64,000 bases of DNA from the NCBI GenBank assembly GCA_963576475.1, contig OY754967.1, positions 28,130,595 through 28,194,594 of the forward strand. Direction: 5' to 3'. Origin of the DNA: Molanna angustata. Its lineage: Eukaryota > Arthropoda > Insecta > Trichoptera > Molannidae. The translations under genes were made by a program, and so were the position numbers. Below, piece after piece: positions 1 to 11,472 of the stretch (within the stretch, counting starts at the first letter, position 1; each line of letters opens with the position of its first letter). A model generated the notes under the pieces. That model had not been told where the DNA came from and made no database searches. It saw only the letters and a list, made by a program, of their open reading frames with translations.

Positions 1-302
1 GAACCATCAAGACTAACTCGCAATAGTGAATGTTTCGTCTTACAAAATATGTACCTACACAAACTATTTGTTTAGCTCACCAATACAGAGAATTCCAAAG
101 CATGCAAATAAGTTTTACGGGGGTTATGGAGCTTACAAAAGTTTGTTGTTTGGTACATTTAAATGCTTAATCTTGGCTCTTCATGCAATTTTTTCTTTTT
201 GTTTATTGTATTTTGTTTTTTTTTTGTATTTATTGTTTTTTTATATTGTACTTACCTACTATGCATTTTTTTTCAATTTTCGTATAAAGGCCCTATATTT
301 TA

Positions 303-560
303 ATAGAGTCAAGACCACATCCTTCAGTGATCGTGCTTTTGCTGTGGCTGGACCAGCCTCGTGGAACAAACTTCCACCTGAACTGAGGCGAATCGACAAC
401 TTAGCACTTTTCAGAAAACACCTGAAAACTAACTTCTTCCGCGAGTCTTACAAAAACCTGCACTTTATTCAAAGCGCTCTTGAGGTGAGGTTATCACAAA
501 GACGGCGCTATAAAAATCATCCCAATTTTTATTTACTGGGCGTTAAGTGATAAAATAAAT
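303..560 (+). pseudogene. 3' fragment of a CR1/L2-group LINE
   Basis: This is the extreme C-terminal tail of a non-LTR retrotransposon ORF plus its 3' untranslated end. The readable peptide includes FSDRAFAVAGPASWNKLPPE and the following RKHLKTNFFRESY. The near-complete element at 46592-49912 has almost the same tail (FGDRAFAVAGPASWNKLPPE), and both continue into the same untranslated sequence (GAGGTGAGGTTATCACAAA). Similarity starts abruptly at about 303, so the copy is 5'-truncated, the usual outcome of incomplete target-primed reverse transcription. The open frame upstream to 26 is low-complexity and is not part of the element. No catalytic residues remain, so it cannot be functional. Confidence 0.85.
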
Positions 561-1125
561 AAATAATTAAATATTTAAAAACTTATTAAGTATGTGAATG
601 TGGTTTTTAGCGATATCAAATTTCTATATTTAGAGAAAAACGTTTTTTTCGCACTATCCTTTGATATATCTAACTCTCACATTAAATATCTATCATTCCC
701 CAAACCTCTAAAGGTAGGTAAATGGGGGTCGATGATGATGATGGATGAAGTCGCTTTGTTCGGGTTTCAAGCCACTTTCACCATGACGTGTTCATAAAAA
801 AAAATAACGTGGAAATAAAGAATATTGTGTAAACACCATTTTTTAATTTGAAGGATCGCTCATGAACCCTCACATCACTATTGTAGGTATACTCTAATAA
901 GATGAAATAGATATTTGACATAATATTTTATTCTTGTCCATTCACAGATACAACTCAAATCCTCGACAATTTTCTTTGTTCAGTATATGAACGTGATTCC
1001 AATCATTTTAAGTGTTTTACTTCTGTGTCATCTCACGTAGACTTTACATTGTTTTAAGAATGATTATCAAAAATTGATCCCTTTTTATTCGTGCCACCGT
1101 ATTTATGTAATATCTTGTCTATCCA
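561..1125. other. AT-rich stretch, no gene recognised
   Basis: Only a short unrecognised open frame (594-797) is present. It has no motif and an unremarkable AT-rich composition. Confidence 0.5.
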
Positions 1126-1291
1126 GCCCCCCTAGACAGCGTGTCATTTAGCTCAAGAAAAGAAACAAGAAAAGATTACTCAATGTATGGAAGTGACAGT
1201 TGTCACGTGACTGACAACTGTCACTTCAATACATTGAGTTATATTTTCTTGTTTCTTTTCTTGAGCTAAATGACACGTTGTCTAGGGGGGC
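1126..1291. repeat. 166-bp foldback (MITE-like) element
   Basis: The segment is one long near-perfect palindrome. It opens with GCCCCCCTAGACA and closes with the reverse complement TGTCTAGGGGGGC. The arms (about 80 bases each) share the TCATTTAGCTCAAGAAAAGA block and meet near GTCACGTGAC around 1205. There is no coding capacity. It looks like a MITE or foldback element mobilised by an unknown transposase. No clear target duplication is visible. Confidence 0.75.
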
Positions 1292-1997
1292 AGATATCAG
1301 TTATTTAAAGTATATCGCATTTATTTGTCGTTTCATATATCAATTTTATAAATAAAAATCTACTTACTCTAAAACTTTATTCCATTCCAAAGTTTTAAAT
1401 TTTACTCACCGTCATTTACATTTCAGTACCGCGCACATACATTTATTTAATGTAAACTAAATTATTCTAGTTGGTCTTGGTTGGTAGGTACGTAACTTCA
1501 AGAACTATATTATCATAAAAATATATTAATGTAATCACGTCCTATCAGTGTGGTATATTAAATTAATCATATTAAAAGATTTTATTTTATTATTAAAAAA
1601 ATAGAATATAAATTAGGTAAACAACGAAGTCCTAACTATAAATATTCATTTAATTTGTGTGTACTTAAATTGAGTTCTATTAGATTTATATTTCCAATCA
1701 AGAAGCTATTTAGATTTTAGAATATTTAACTGTACAAATACATGAAACTGTACTTTGATTCGATTGATACACAATAAAAGGAATTTTTCACTTTTGAGCA
1801 TATCTTCAAATATATAAATTATTTTGTCTTACTTCACAGATTCAGAACTATACTAATAAGTACCATTATTTAAATAGCATGTTTTAAATTTAATAAAGCA
1901 AGGAATTTACAAATGCAACTTGAAATATGTAGATGCATATAGGTATGAGGTTGCATATCACTCAGATTTGTAGAGCTTTGTATTGTTTCACTTGTAC
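1292..1997. other. AT-rich stretch, no gene recognised
   Basis: No open frame above background, no RNA gene and no obvious repeat were found. Confidence 0.5.
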
Positions 1998-2001
1998 ATA
2001 G
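1998..2001. other. Left target-site duplication of the LARD element
   Basis: ATAG lies directly before the 5' LTR and is matched by ATAG directly after the 3' LTR at 14058-14061. A 4-bp duplication is typical of LTR retrotransposon integrase. Confidence 0.85.
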
Positions 2002-4586
2002 TGTGATGACTCAATTTTGTTCAGCTTATTATTTGTTTTCTTTTATACGGTGCACATAATCTATGTTTGAGTAATTTATCGGCTTTGGTATCTGCATATT
2101 GAGAGAGGTATTCATATGTGCGTATTTGTGTGGGGATATGTTTTTATTGCTGGTGTTGTTGGGGAATAGGAGAGTAGGTAAGTGTACCTACGAGATGGGG
2201 TTGAGCGGTCTGATCTTACTTTAAAAGGTTAATGAGTCTCTAGCCGCGAACAGAGACGGTCGATTTTTCAAAGAGAATCGGGAGTTAGTTGCTGGGTAGG
2301 GGGGTCTTATTTTGAAAGGAGTTAAATGCACTCGTTAAGATAGCATTTGGGGGGAGAAGGGGGGCGGTCGTTTGCTCGCGACACGCGAAAGAGTTTGTTT
2401 TTTTTTTTAAATAATAATATTATTTAATTGTGTATTTATATCGTGAAGTAAAGTGATATTTTCCTTTTTATTCTCTATTAACAATAATCAGTAACTTATT
2501 CGCTACCGTAAATTAAATTCAGTGCAGTACGAGAAGAATTACGCTGGAGATCGATGAGTCTTTTTTTTTATTATTTACTAACAATTTAATTATTTTCTTT
2601 TGACGTAATAAGATGAGAATACATGAAAAATTGAACATAAATTGGAAAATATAATCATTTTTAAACTATTTTGAATTTTCTTTCAAGTACAATTTGAATA
2701 AACATAATCTTATTTTAAAACATTATAACCTATTTGAAATTTTTCTATATTTTATTAATTTTATATTTGAAGTATTGTGTTTTTATAACTGACAGAGTGA
2801 AATGAAGTAAACTTGTATAATCCTAATTCCATAAAAATTGTGTGCATGTAGAATTTAGTGATTCATAAATTATTTCTTTATTTAAATTACTAATAGCATT
2901 ATAATACTAACAAAACTCAATAACTCCTTTCCTATAAATGCATGTTAAATTGATAAGTTATCCTATCTCGTAGAAAATTAATAAGTATTATTTCCTGTCC
3001 TTAATACCAGTATTTTATTTATCGACTATCGTGGTAAAATACTTCACTAATCTAATATAATACTAATCTAATTTACCAAGTCCTTCTACCTTTGATGTCT
3101 CAAAAGACATAACCAACTGACCATTGGTTCCTTTCTTCGAATTACTTCATATATCGTTTATTTATTTGTTTATTTGTCATATAGATAAATAAATGAATAA
3201 ATGAACACTAGAGTTGTGGGGTTATCGATATTTCAAAGGGTCGAAATGTCCCTATCGCAGCTGAAGTATGTTGGAGATATATATATTATATATCAATATA
3301 TAGTAATGCATGATGTCACAGGTAGTCTAATTAATCCTTGTTAATGCACTCGGACCTGGAAGTAATTTGAAATGGTTGACCAGGATGGAAACGAGCGGGT
3401 ATAGGTGCTCGATTCAAACTGCATGAAGCATGATAAATTAGCATGATCTTCTTGAAAATCTGAATTTCCCTAACCTTAAAATGTCAGATGAAGTATGAAA
3501 ATCGAGTGAAAAACACAAAACTTTATTAGCTCATTTTGTAGAAGCCTTAAAATGTCACTTAGACATCGCTAATGGAAATCAAAGTATCACCCTATGTGTC
3601 TTGAAATAACCATTTTATCTAAAGTAAACAAAATATTCATGTTTCAATCTGTTACTGTAGAAGGAAAATTCGTGTCCTGAAAATTAACATTATAAAGATA
3701 TATTGGACATCTAACAAAATTTGATATAAAACTATTTACGTCACACTCATGGAAATATCGTCGATTGCATATAAATGTTGCCTTTTGTTATATAATGTAT
3801 TTTGGTATTGTTTTGATATGTTTTCATTACAGCAGGATATACGAAAAGGTAGGAAAACTGAATTTCGTTATTTACTAACCTCCATGAGTGTGAAAAAGCG
3901 TTAATAAGCATATATCGTGTTTTCTATTGAATTTTATTTATGTTTTTTTATGAGAATCAAATGAATTTGTTTTATGATAATTTTTCGTCATCCTATTTAT
4001 TCTGTAGGTATATTAATATACTTATATCGATCAAATTGAATAACAATTAAGTTACATAATTTGGGTTGAGAATCGAAGTTTTATCATTACATTATACGAA
4101 TTTAATAATCCTGTAGTTATAATTTTGTATGTAAATATTAACTATCTTTCAACAGTCGTGGAGTCTGTTGATTTATTAATTATTAATATAATATATATAA
4201 ATTTTATTATAAATATTCGTCTGTTTATAACTCGTAAATAAAACACAACGTAGAGGGTCCTTTTTAACGTGAATAATAACAATAATTACTAGACGATCAT
4301 TGGCCAAAATCCGTTGAAAAACATATAAAATTAGCGAAATAAGATAGAAGAATACGATGTTCTTTCATGATAGAATCATTCAATAATGAATATTCAAATA
4401 GATGTAATAAATTCTAGATTTACCTTACAGGTAGAGGATAAACTAGTTAGGGAAATTAGCTATAGTACTAGGAAATAGACGTTAGATTTTAATAGGTAGT
4501 TTAGCTAGCTAGTTTAGGAGGTTATGGATCCACAGAAAAATAGTTTAGGACGATATTTAGTTCAGGTTAGGGTGGAGCCCATCACA
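2002..4586 (+). repeat. 5' LTR of the LARD element
   Basis: A direct repeat bounded by TG...CA, equal in length to the 3' copy. Unusually long for an insect LTR. It presumably carries the promoter, but I could not place a convincing TATA box. It contains a GGGGGG-rich patch near 2350 followed by an 11-T run, and a possible nested MITE at 3741-3893. Confidence 0.92.
3741..3893. repeat. Possible MITE nested in the LTR
   Basis: A perfect 13-bp terminal inverted repeat (TCACACTCATGGA and TCCATGAGTGTGA) encloses 127 bp without coding capacity. The same structure lies in the 3' LTR at 13212-13364, so it entered the family before this copy was made. The target duplication is unclear. It could also be a regulatory palindrome of the LTR. 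Confidence 0.5.
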
Positions 4587-4591
4587 TAATT

Positions 4592-4605
4592 TGGTGTCCG
4601 TGACC
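4592..4605 (+). other. Primer binding site (PBS)
   Basis: TGGTGTCCGTGACC begins five bases after the 5' LTR. TGG complements the universal tRNA CCA end, and the position is canonical. The priming tRNA is not identified. Its 3' end would read GGTCACGGACACCA. Confidence 0.7.
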
Positions 4606-4664
4606 AATATCAGTATTTATTACCTAAATATTGACTGGGATTACTACGGAAGCATTAGAATTAG

Positions 4665-5260
4665 TTGTCTAGAGAAAGTGTGGTATTATGTCCTCTTTGT
4701 CTACCTTGCGAGGAGACGGAATCGTTCGTTTCATTCATGCCATCACAGCAGAATCACGAATCTTGTATAGAGAAAATAGGGAAAAGTGTGGTGTTCTCTC
4801 CTCTTTGCCTACCTCGCGAAGGGACGGAATCGTTCGTTTCATTCATGCCATCACAGCAGAATCACGAATCTTGTATAGAGAAAATAGGGAAAAGTGTGGT
4901 GTTCTCTCCTCTTTGCCTACCTCGCGAAGGGACGGAATCGTTCGTTTCATTCATGCCATCACAGCAGAATCACGAATCTTGAATAGAAAAAAAAAAAAAA
5001 ATAGAAAAGTGTGGTATTGTGTCCACTTTGCCTACCTCGTGAAGATGCGAAATCATTCATTTCATTCTTACCATCACGGCAGGATCTTAAATCTCGTATA
5101 GGGAAAAGTGTGGTGTTCTCTCCTCTTTGCTTGCCTCGTGAAGGTACGAAATCATTCGTTTCATTCATACCATCACGGTGGAATCATTAAATTCTCGTCT
5201 AGGAGAAAGTGTGGTGTTCTATCCTCTTTGCCTAACTCGCAATAATATGAAGTTATCAGA
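4665..5260. repeat. 108-bp tandem repeat, about 5-6 copies
   Basis: Units start with AGTGTGGTGTTCTCTCCTC and include a TTCATTCATGCCATCACAGC block. Successive copies are 108 bp apart in the first half and more divergent after 4980. Because 108 is a multiple of three, open frames pass through in several frames, so they are not evidence of a gene. The unit resembles the 3' end of LINE family A (41220-41605 read on the minus strand, with ATGTGGCGTTCGGTTCTCTC followed by GCCTACCCCGTGAGGGAC), so the array probably grew from such a relic. Confidence 0.8.
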
Positions 5261-5919
5261 ATTTGATAGAGAGCTGAAATCTCTGGGGGGAGAATTGTTT
5301 TGTCATAAGTGTAGAAAGAGGTAGAAAATCGTTTATTTACTCGTGTCTTTATCTATAAATAATAAATTAAATAATTATTTATTTGAGGGATTGTACAATT
5401 GCTAATCTAGGAAAATTATAATCTATATATAGTAGTTGGGAACAGAAAAGAGAAATAAGCTATTCGAACGTATATATATTTTATTTTTTTTGTTTTGTTT
5501 ATTTACTTGTTGTCAACAGCTTTGTACATGCATGTTGCAATGGAGATTACAATTTAAATGATCCAATTATAGACAAACATAATTTCAAATTATAATATTT
5601 ACGCTGAAAGGGTACATAAATAAATATAAATTGGTATAAATTGTTTGAAACCGACTCGCCAATATATATGCGAAAGTCGAAATTATAGATACATATAAAT
5701 AAATTTCGTATAGGATTAGTAGTGTCCACTGTATGTTAGATTTTGGTTATTTCATTGAGTAAAATATTATCTATAGTTTAATATAAAATTGAAACTATTT
5801 AATAATGAACAGTGTTAGGAGCGGTAATCTTATTAATTTTAAACACTTAATAGATGATTGAATAGGTTAATTAATGGATGGATAAATAAAATGAATAAGT
5901 AACGGAGACTATAATGATG

Positions 5920-6070
5920 TCATTATTGATGGTCCTGGGTTCGGTTCCCAGCGGAGGAGAGATTTATTTAAATTCGTTTCTCACGCAAATGTTGCTTCTC
6001 TGGGCTGGAAACACTGGTTGGTTGGAAGAAGTTGCCAATTCGCCACTTGCGCGGGGTGCAAGGAGGTGTT
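5920..6070 (+). repeat. tRNA-like repeat, copy 1, inside the LARD
   Basis: Contains GGGTTCGGTTCCC, which resembles a pol III B box (GGTTCGANTCC), followed by a block with TGGTTGGTTGGAAGAAGTTG. The same block order recurs at 7480-7635. No convincing A box is seen. It may be a SINE relic or a duplicated regulatory segment of the element. Confidence 0.5.
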
Positions 6071-7479
6071 TATTATTATTATTATTATAATTATTATTTA
6101 TTGAACTAAAGTTGTCTGATATGCTTGATAGAGGAGTGTGGAGTTCGGTTCTCTATACCTAATGAAAAGTGTGGGGCTTTGTTTGTTTGTCTCGCACCAT
6201 TACATTTGTGGGGAGGGATAAATATAATTATTTAATCATGTACATTGATGAAAATTAGGAAATAATTTATCATAAATAATATGTTTGAGTTATCTTGATA
6301 TTAATATTGGTACCTAAATTTGTGTTATAAATATTACCATACTAAGAATAACGAATTTAGACTAGTGATCAGAGTCATAACGTGAAAGATAATTTCTTTC
6401 GAGACATTTCATTCATGTTTTGGAGATATGATTTAATATTTGCTGGTAAAAGTGAAGCTTAATTTTGTATAAATTAGTTTTGAGATTTTATGACAGAGAG
6501 AGTTATATTAGCTTTGTAGATACATTAGAATACAGAGTTGAATCGTTATTTTTTTTATTTTATTAGATACGATTTGGTTTTGAAAATACCTATTTAATTT
6601 ATAAATACGGCTGGCTTAAAATTCGATGTGTGTAGTTGTTTGTTTGTCATTTTGATCTTTGTAACATATTATTAATTATTAATATATTAACTATCAGGGA
6701 TAATCCATAGTTGGACTATTGTAATTCAATAAAATTGATGATAAAAGTATTAGATTAGAATTAATTTCCGGTTTTGTTGAAAAAAAAAAAATGATTTGAC
6801 ACGTGTCTTATAATGAATTGTATTTGCCAAACTTATAAATGCATTTTTTTAATTACTCCATTACGATAGATATTTAGGTACTTAATTTTGGGAAGGTCCA
6901 TATATTTTGTTTTAGTAAGAACTGTTTTTTTTATGGCGTCATCCGATTCAAGTTCCTTGCTAGACTCACATGATATTTAATATTCTAAATTCTGGGGTCG
7001 AATTTGGAGGAGAGAGTTTGTTTACACATGTCATCGAAGCTCTGTGGTACTTATTATGAAAATATTTTATGGGAATATGTTTGGTACCTAATTACTTTAG
7101 TGAAATCATAAAATAAACGGGAATGGTCATATATTGATGGTGGATAAATAAATGGATTTGTATTTTATTCGTCTCAATTAAATAAAGAATATTTTATGTC
7201 AGGTTAATAACACTCTTTGTAATGCGGGCATTTTGAAATGTTTATATTATGTAGATGCAATATAAAGTTTTGAAGACAGATTGTTTATTGTATCAGTAAA
7301 TGATATTTAGAATATTGTTGGGACATTGACTTTTAGAATGTGTAGTTAATTAATTTCGTCTACCTATTAGTTTATTGTAGGTGCTTATAGAATATAATTT
7401 TTAATAAAATGTATTGAACTAGTTTGGATTATAAATTTTATTCTTTTTATGAAAAGTGAGTCGTTAGGTTTCTGTGCGG

Positions 7480-7635
7480 GCGCTTTGGGTTTGATTCACA
7501 GCGAGGGAAAGATTTGTTTGTATTCGTTTCTCGGGCGGATGTTGCTTTTCTGGATTGGGGGTCATGGTTGGTTGGAAGAAGTTGCCATTGGAAGGTAGAA
7601 CCATTGTTTGCGCGTGGTGCAGGGAAGTGGTCATC
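7480..7635 (+). repeat. tRNA-like repeat, copy 2, inside the LARD
   Basis: Diverged copy of 5920-6070. It contains GGGTTTGATTCACAGCGAGG and the shared TGGTTGGTTGGAAGAAGTTG. It has an insertion relative to copy 1 after GAAGTTGCCA. A third B-box-like sequence (GGATTCGATTCCCC) lies near 7943 without the rest of the repeat. Confidence 0.5.
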
Positions 7636-9561
7636 GTTGTTTGTTTTATTATTGTCTTCGTAAATACATGTTATGTTGAAAAATATTAATCTTATTGTGG
7701 CTATATTTGTATATTAAGGTTGATAAGTACAATTCTTTAGGTTTCTCATAAATTTCCTTTTCGTTACAGTGATAGTAAATATCAATTAGGAATTTTGAAA
7801 TTGATGGCCGTGAAAATATTCATTATAGGAAATGTGGGGAATAAGTATATTATTTATTTTAAGAATTATATAGGAAATTCGTATTTTATAATTACTTTTG
7901 GTGAAGTATAAGTTGAGTTCGATTGGTTGCACGCTGGTGTCTAGGATTCGATTCCCCAGTGGAATGGGTAATGTTTATATATTTTACATTTCAAATACAT
8001 TTGGATTAATTTTAGATTAGCTTGATGTTGACAATTGTTTATATAAAAATGGAGATATTTTTGTAATTTTACAATTCATGTTATAATTGTTGGTTTAATT
8101 GTGTTTTAAGATTTTTATAAAGGTGGATGGGAAGATGGTACTATTGGTTTCTTTTGTTAATTCAGTGAAGAGAGTGATACCAGCTCGTACGTATATAGTA
8201 AACGGTTCAAATTCGTACAGAATTGTTATCGTTTATTTATGTAGGTCAGTTTTTGGACATTTCATTTATTGTTTGAAAAAAAAAAAATTGAAAATATTTA
8301 TTTCAAAACATTATTTAAATTAAAACTCATATATTTCTCACGTAATACTACAAAATTTCGTATTAGAATAGACTATAGGTATATACTTAGAGCCTGACAA
8401 ATAGATGATAGGTTGATAATATTATTCTTTTGATTCGTTGATTTAGTGGAAAACCGACTACGGTAATTTAATACGGCAAGTAGTATGTAATTTAAGATTT
8501 GAGGGTGAGTTGTTTGTTTCGTTTAGATTTACACTCGAAGTAACACATGACAAGAGAATTGGTTATTGATGTTTATATTTTGTTTAATAATTAGTTATTT
8601 GTTGGTCTTTTGAATGGTATAGAATCATAAACAAATAAATTGGTTGAACATAAGTGTAACTGAGAGGGGTCATTGTCTCGAAGCGCATTTAGGGGTGTGA
8701 AACACTTAATTGTTTGTTTTTTTTACAGTCTTCGTTGTTTTAGAAGTAGTTGGTATAATAAAATGTCTTAATGTTTAAAAGGGGAATGAAATTTTGTGGT
8801 CTCATAAAATACATTTTTGAGTGCATTTGCTGTTGGATGAATCGGAGTCTTTGATTTTACATAATATTCAAATTAATAGTAGTTTTTTTTTTCTCTTTGT
8901 TCATTGTTAGTATATATTTAGTTACGACTATATTTTACGACTTAAAGTTTCAGTTCTGTGGGAAAAAGGTGTTGTGTTAAATTTTATAGTCGTTAAAAAA
9001 TTAATTTAAGAAATTTTACTGTGACAAATCAATTTTGTTTCGTTTATGACATAACATTTTTTTTGTTGGTTCGCATAGGCGCAGTTTATGATGTAATAAA
9101 TTGGAATGTATTTGGTTGCAGTATGCGTTAATGAATACTTCTTTTTTTTTATATTTTTGGGGTCGCGGACATTTTTGAAGGGTAGATACTTTATGTACCT
9201 TTTAAGTAAGAACAAAGAGATATTACGTTTTCGTGTGCAGTGTTGAGAGTATATTAATGGTGGTTTGAAGTAATATGTTTTGGCGTAATGTTATTGTAAT
9301 TAAATTTTATTAAATCGATTAATTGATTCGGGAGTTGTTTTATTTATTTATTTGTTTGAAACATTTGCGCGTGTGAATTTTGCATTAATGGATTTATTGT
9401 TTGGTAACGGTTACTTATGACCAATTATTGATTGAGATATTAGCTGGGTTCATAATAGAATAAAGTTCTTTAATGTTATTTCGAGTACCTACCAGAATTA
9501 TGTATATATTGAATGTAGATCAAAAATTTTAATGGAGTAGTTTGATAAATTGTGTTAATTA

Positions 9562-9960
9562 ATATACCATACCATACCATGCCATCACGTTGTTTCCCTG
9601 GTTGGGGTGGGCGGGGAGAGCCGAGCGCCGGACTCCTCTCTTTTGACATGCATTCTTCGCTTCGTTCACGCCCATGCATCGTCTCATACACGCTCATCTA
9701 TTATTCTTACTTCTAACATCTCCATTTTTCAAAATCCCATTTGTGTGTTCGTGCCAACTCTTTCTTGGCCGACTTCTACTTTTCATTCCTTTTTTTTTAT
9801 CAGCGTTGTATACTTTTTGCCAGACGGTCATCACTCATTCTTTCTATGTGGCCGAACCACCTTAGGACATTTATTTTCGTCTTACTTACGATATTTCTTT
9901 CAATCGTACATTCTTGTCTAATATCCTCATCTGAAGGGATATTTATCGTTTCACTGAAAG
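9562..9960 (-). pseudogene. Family A LINE 3' relic inside the LARD
   Basis: Read on the minus strand, this is a decayed C-terminal end of a non-LTR reverse transcriptase. It matches the better copy at 41220-41605 block by block (for example plus-strand CATGCATCGTCTCATACACG against CATACATCGTCTTATACATG). Like the other family A copies it ends in a short ATACC/GTAT repeat at its 3' end (9562-9580). Stops and frameshifts break it throughout. Because it lies between the LTRs, it travels with the LARD. Confidence 0.7.
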
Positions 9961-11461
9961 AAATATGGTATGTGTATCTTCGAGCATCATTAAGATAAGT
10001 CTGTTTACGATGTATGATTTAGGATTTCATTTTTTTTCTTCTAGCGTTATTAGAACGAGGATTCGTAGTTGAGATATATATACTGAGGTGATTATTGACT
10101 AATATATTAAATAAGTGGATGTTTTCTCTGTCCCCTTTAAGAAATAGAATAAATAATTTTATGATCGTGATTTTAATTATTGTTTCACATCGTTAAAATT
10201 TCGTTTCAAGGGTTCTTAAACTGTAGGGTTTGGGAATAGATTAGTTATTGTGGGTTTATATTTAACAAAATTAAACTTAACTGTTGATGTAGGACCATTC
10301 ATCTGACTTGATTGATTTTACTGTATGATGTAGTATTTAGTAGTTCTGCAGTTTTAATTTATTTAGGGGTACTGAATTGTACTTAAAATAATAATTTATT
10401 TGATTTATATTTAAAAAAAAAAAAAAAAAAAATGACGCGTTAAGAGATGTGGTCAGTTTTGTGGGAGGAATGTGGAATATATTGGATTAAATTGACATTC
10501 CATACATTGGACGTATTTATTGACTTTATATGGTTTATAGTATATTTGGTCAGATTTATATAACAATTGAATTTCGGAAATATGAGGTATGTTAAGTAAG
10601 GAGTTCATATAAATGCTGAAAGCTGTTAGTTTTATACTGTCATGCTATATATATGATTCGTTTTGTGTGAATAAATAAATTTTAAATTACTGATTATATG
10701 TTGATAGTTTGGGAACTTAGTGTTAATTCCTGATGGGTCATAAATTTCATGGCATTATCTTAAAAAAAAAAAAAAAAATATTTTAAACTTCGAGTGGTTC
10801 AATGTGTTAGGCACTTGTGATATAAATATGTGTTTTACTGGATTCTTTTACGAGTTAAGTAGTAAATTAGATTTAATAGCGCTGCATTTTTCGTTGATAT
10901 AAGACCGAGACATATAAGTGTCGTGCATTGGGAACAGGACATATGGTATATACTTGTGTTGTAATAATTTATTTCTACGCGCGGGAACAGGAGTAGGGTG
11001 ACCAAAGTATTTTTATCGAACAGTACATTCTTCGTCTGAAATGGTAGGGTGACCGCATTACTTTTTTTTAAGATAGATGAAAGATGGAATTTCAAAGTAT
11101 GTCTTCACTATTATCTTTATATTTCAAAGTTTGGATATAGATATCAAGACTTATAGTTGGAGGGGAGAGTTCTAATATTGAATTTGTTTAATATTTGCCA
11201 ATTCGCTGAAGGGACAAAGACAGTTAAGGTCGGGGGGGAGAAGGAATAGTGTTGTTTGTTCATTTTAGTCGACAATACTTTTCAGGGTGGTTGAATGGGT
11301 TAACAATCGGAGGGGAGGAAATCGTAAATTTATAATAGAAATGTGTACTACATTATTTAGATTAGAACAACGCGTCAAATTACTACTTATGAATTTCGGT
11401 TGACTATTTAGTTTCTTTTGTGTGAAGTTCCACAATTTTCCTAGTAAAATTACGTAACTTC

Positions 11462-11472
11462 AGAGGGGAGAA
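11462..11472 (+). other. Polypurine tract (PPT)
   Basis: AGAGGGGAGAA directly abuts the 3' LTR, the expected position of the plus-strand primer. A second purine tract (GGGGGGGAGAAGG) lies near 11232 and could be an additional PPT. Confidence 0.8.

Larger units (their letters stand above)
4587..11472 (+). other. Non-coding interior of the LARD element
   Basis: 6,886 bp lie between the LTRs. The longest frames are repeat artefacts (4665-5101) or fall in a LINE relic read in the wrong sense. No zinc knuckle, RT YXDD box, RNase H or integrase motif is visible. Contents are a tandem array at 4665-5260, related tRNA-like segments at 5920-6070 and 7480-7635, an ATT microsatellite at about 6070-6095, a LINE tail on the minus strand at 9562-9960, and A-runs near 10412 and 10762. 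Confidence 0.8.

Noticed and set aside
26..302. N-terminal part of the 174-codon frame
   Set aside because: Low-complexity hydrophobic translation of T-rich DNA; similarity to the LINE begins only at about 303.
4665..5101. Open frames of 105 and 137 codons with repeated peptides
   Set aside because: They arise because the tandem unit is 108 bp, a multiple of three. Several frames and the opposite strand are open at once, so a repeat protein is not supported.
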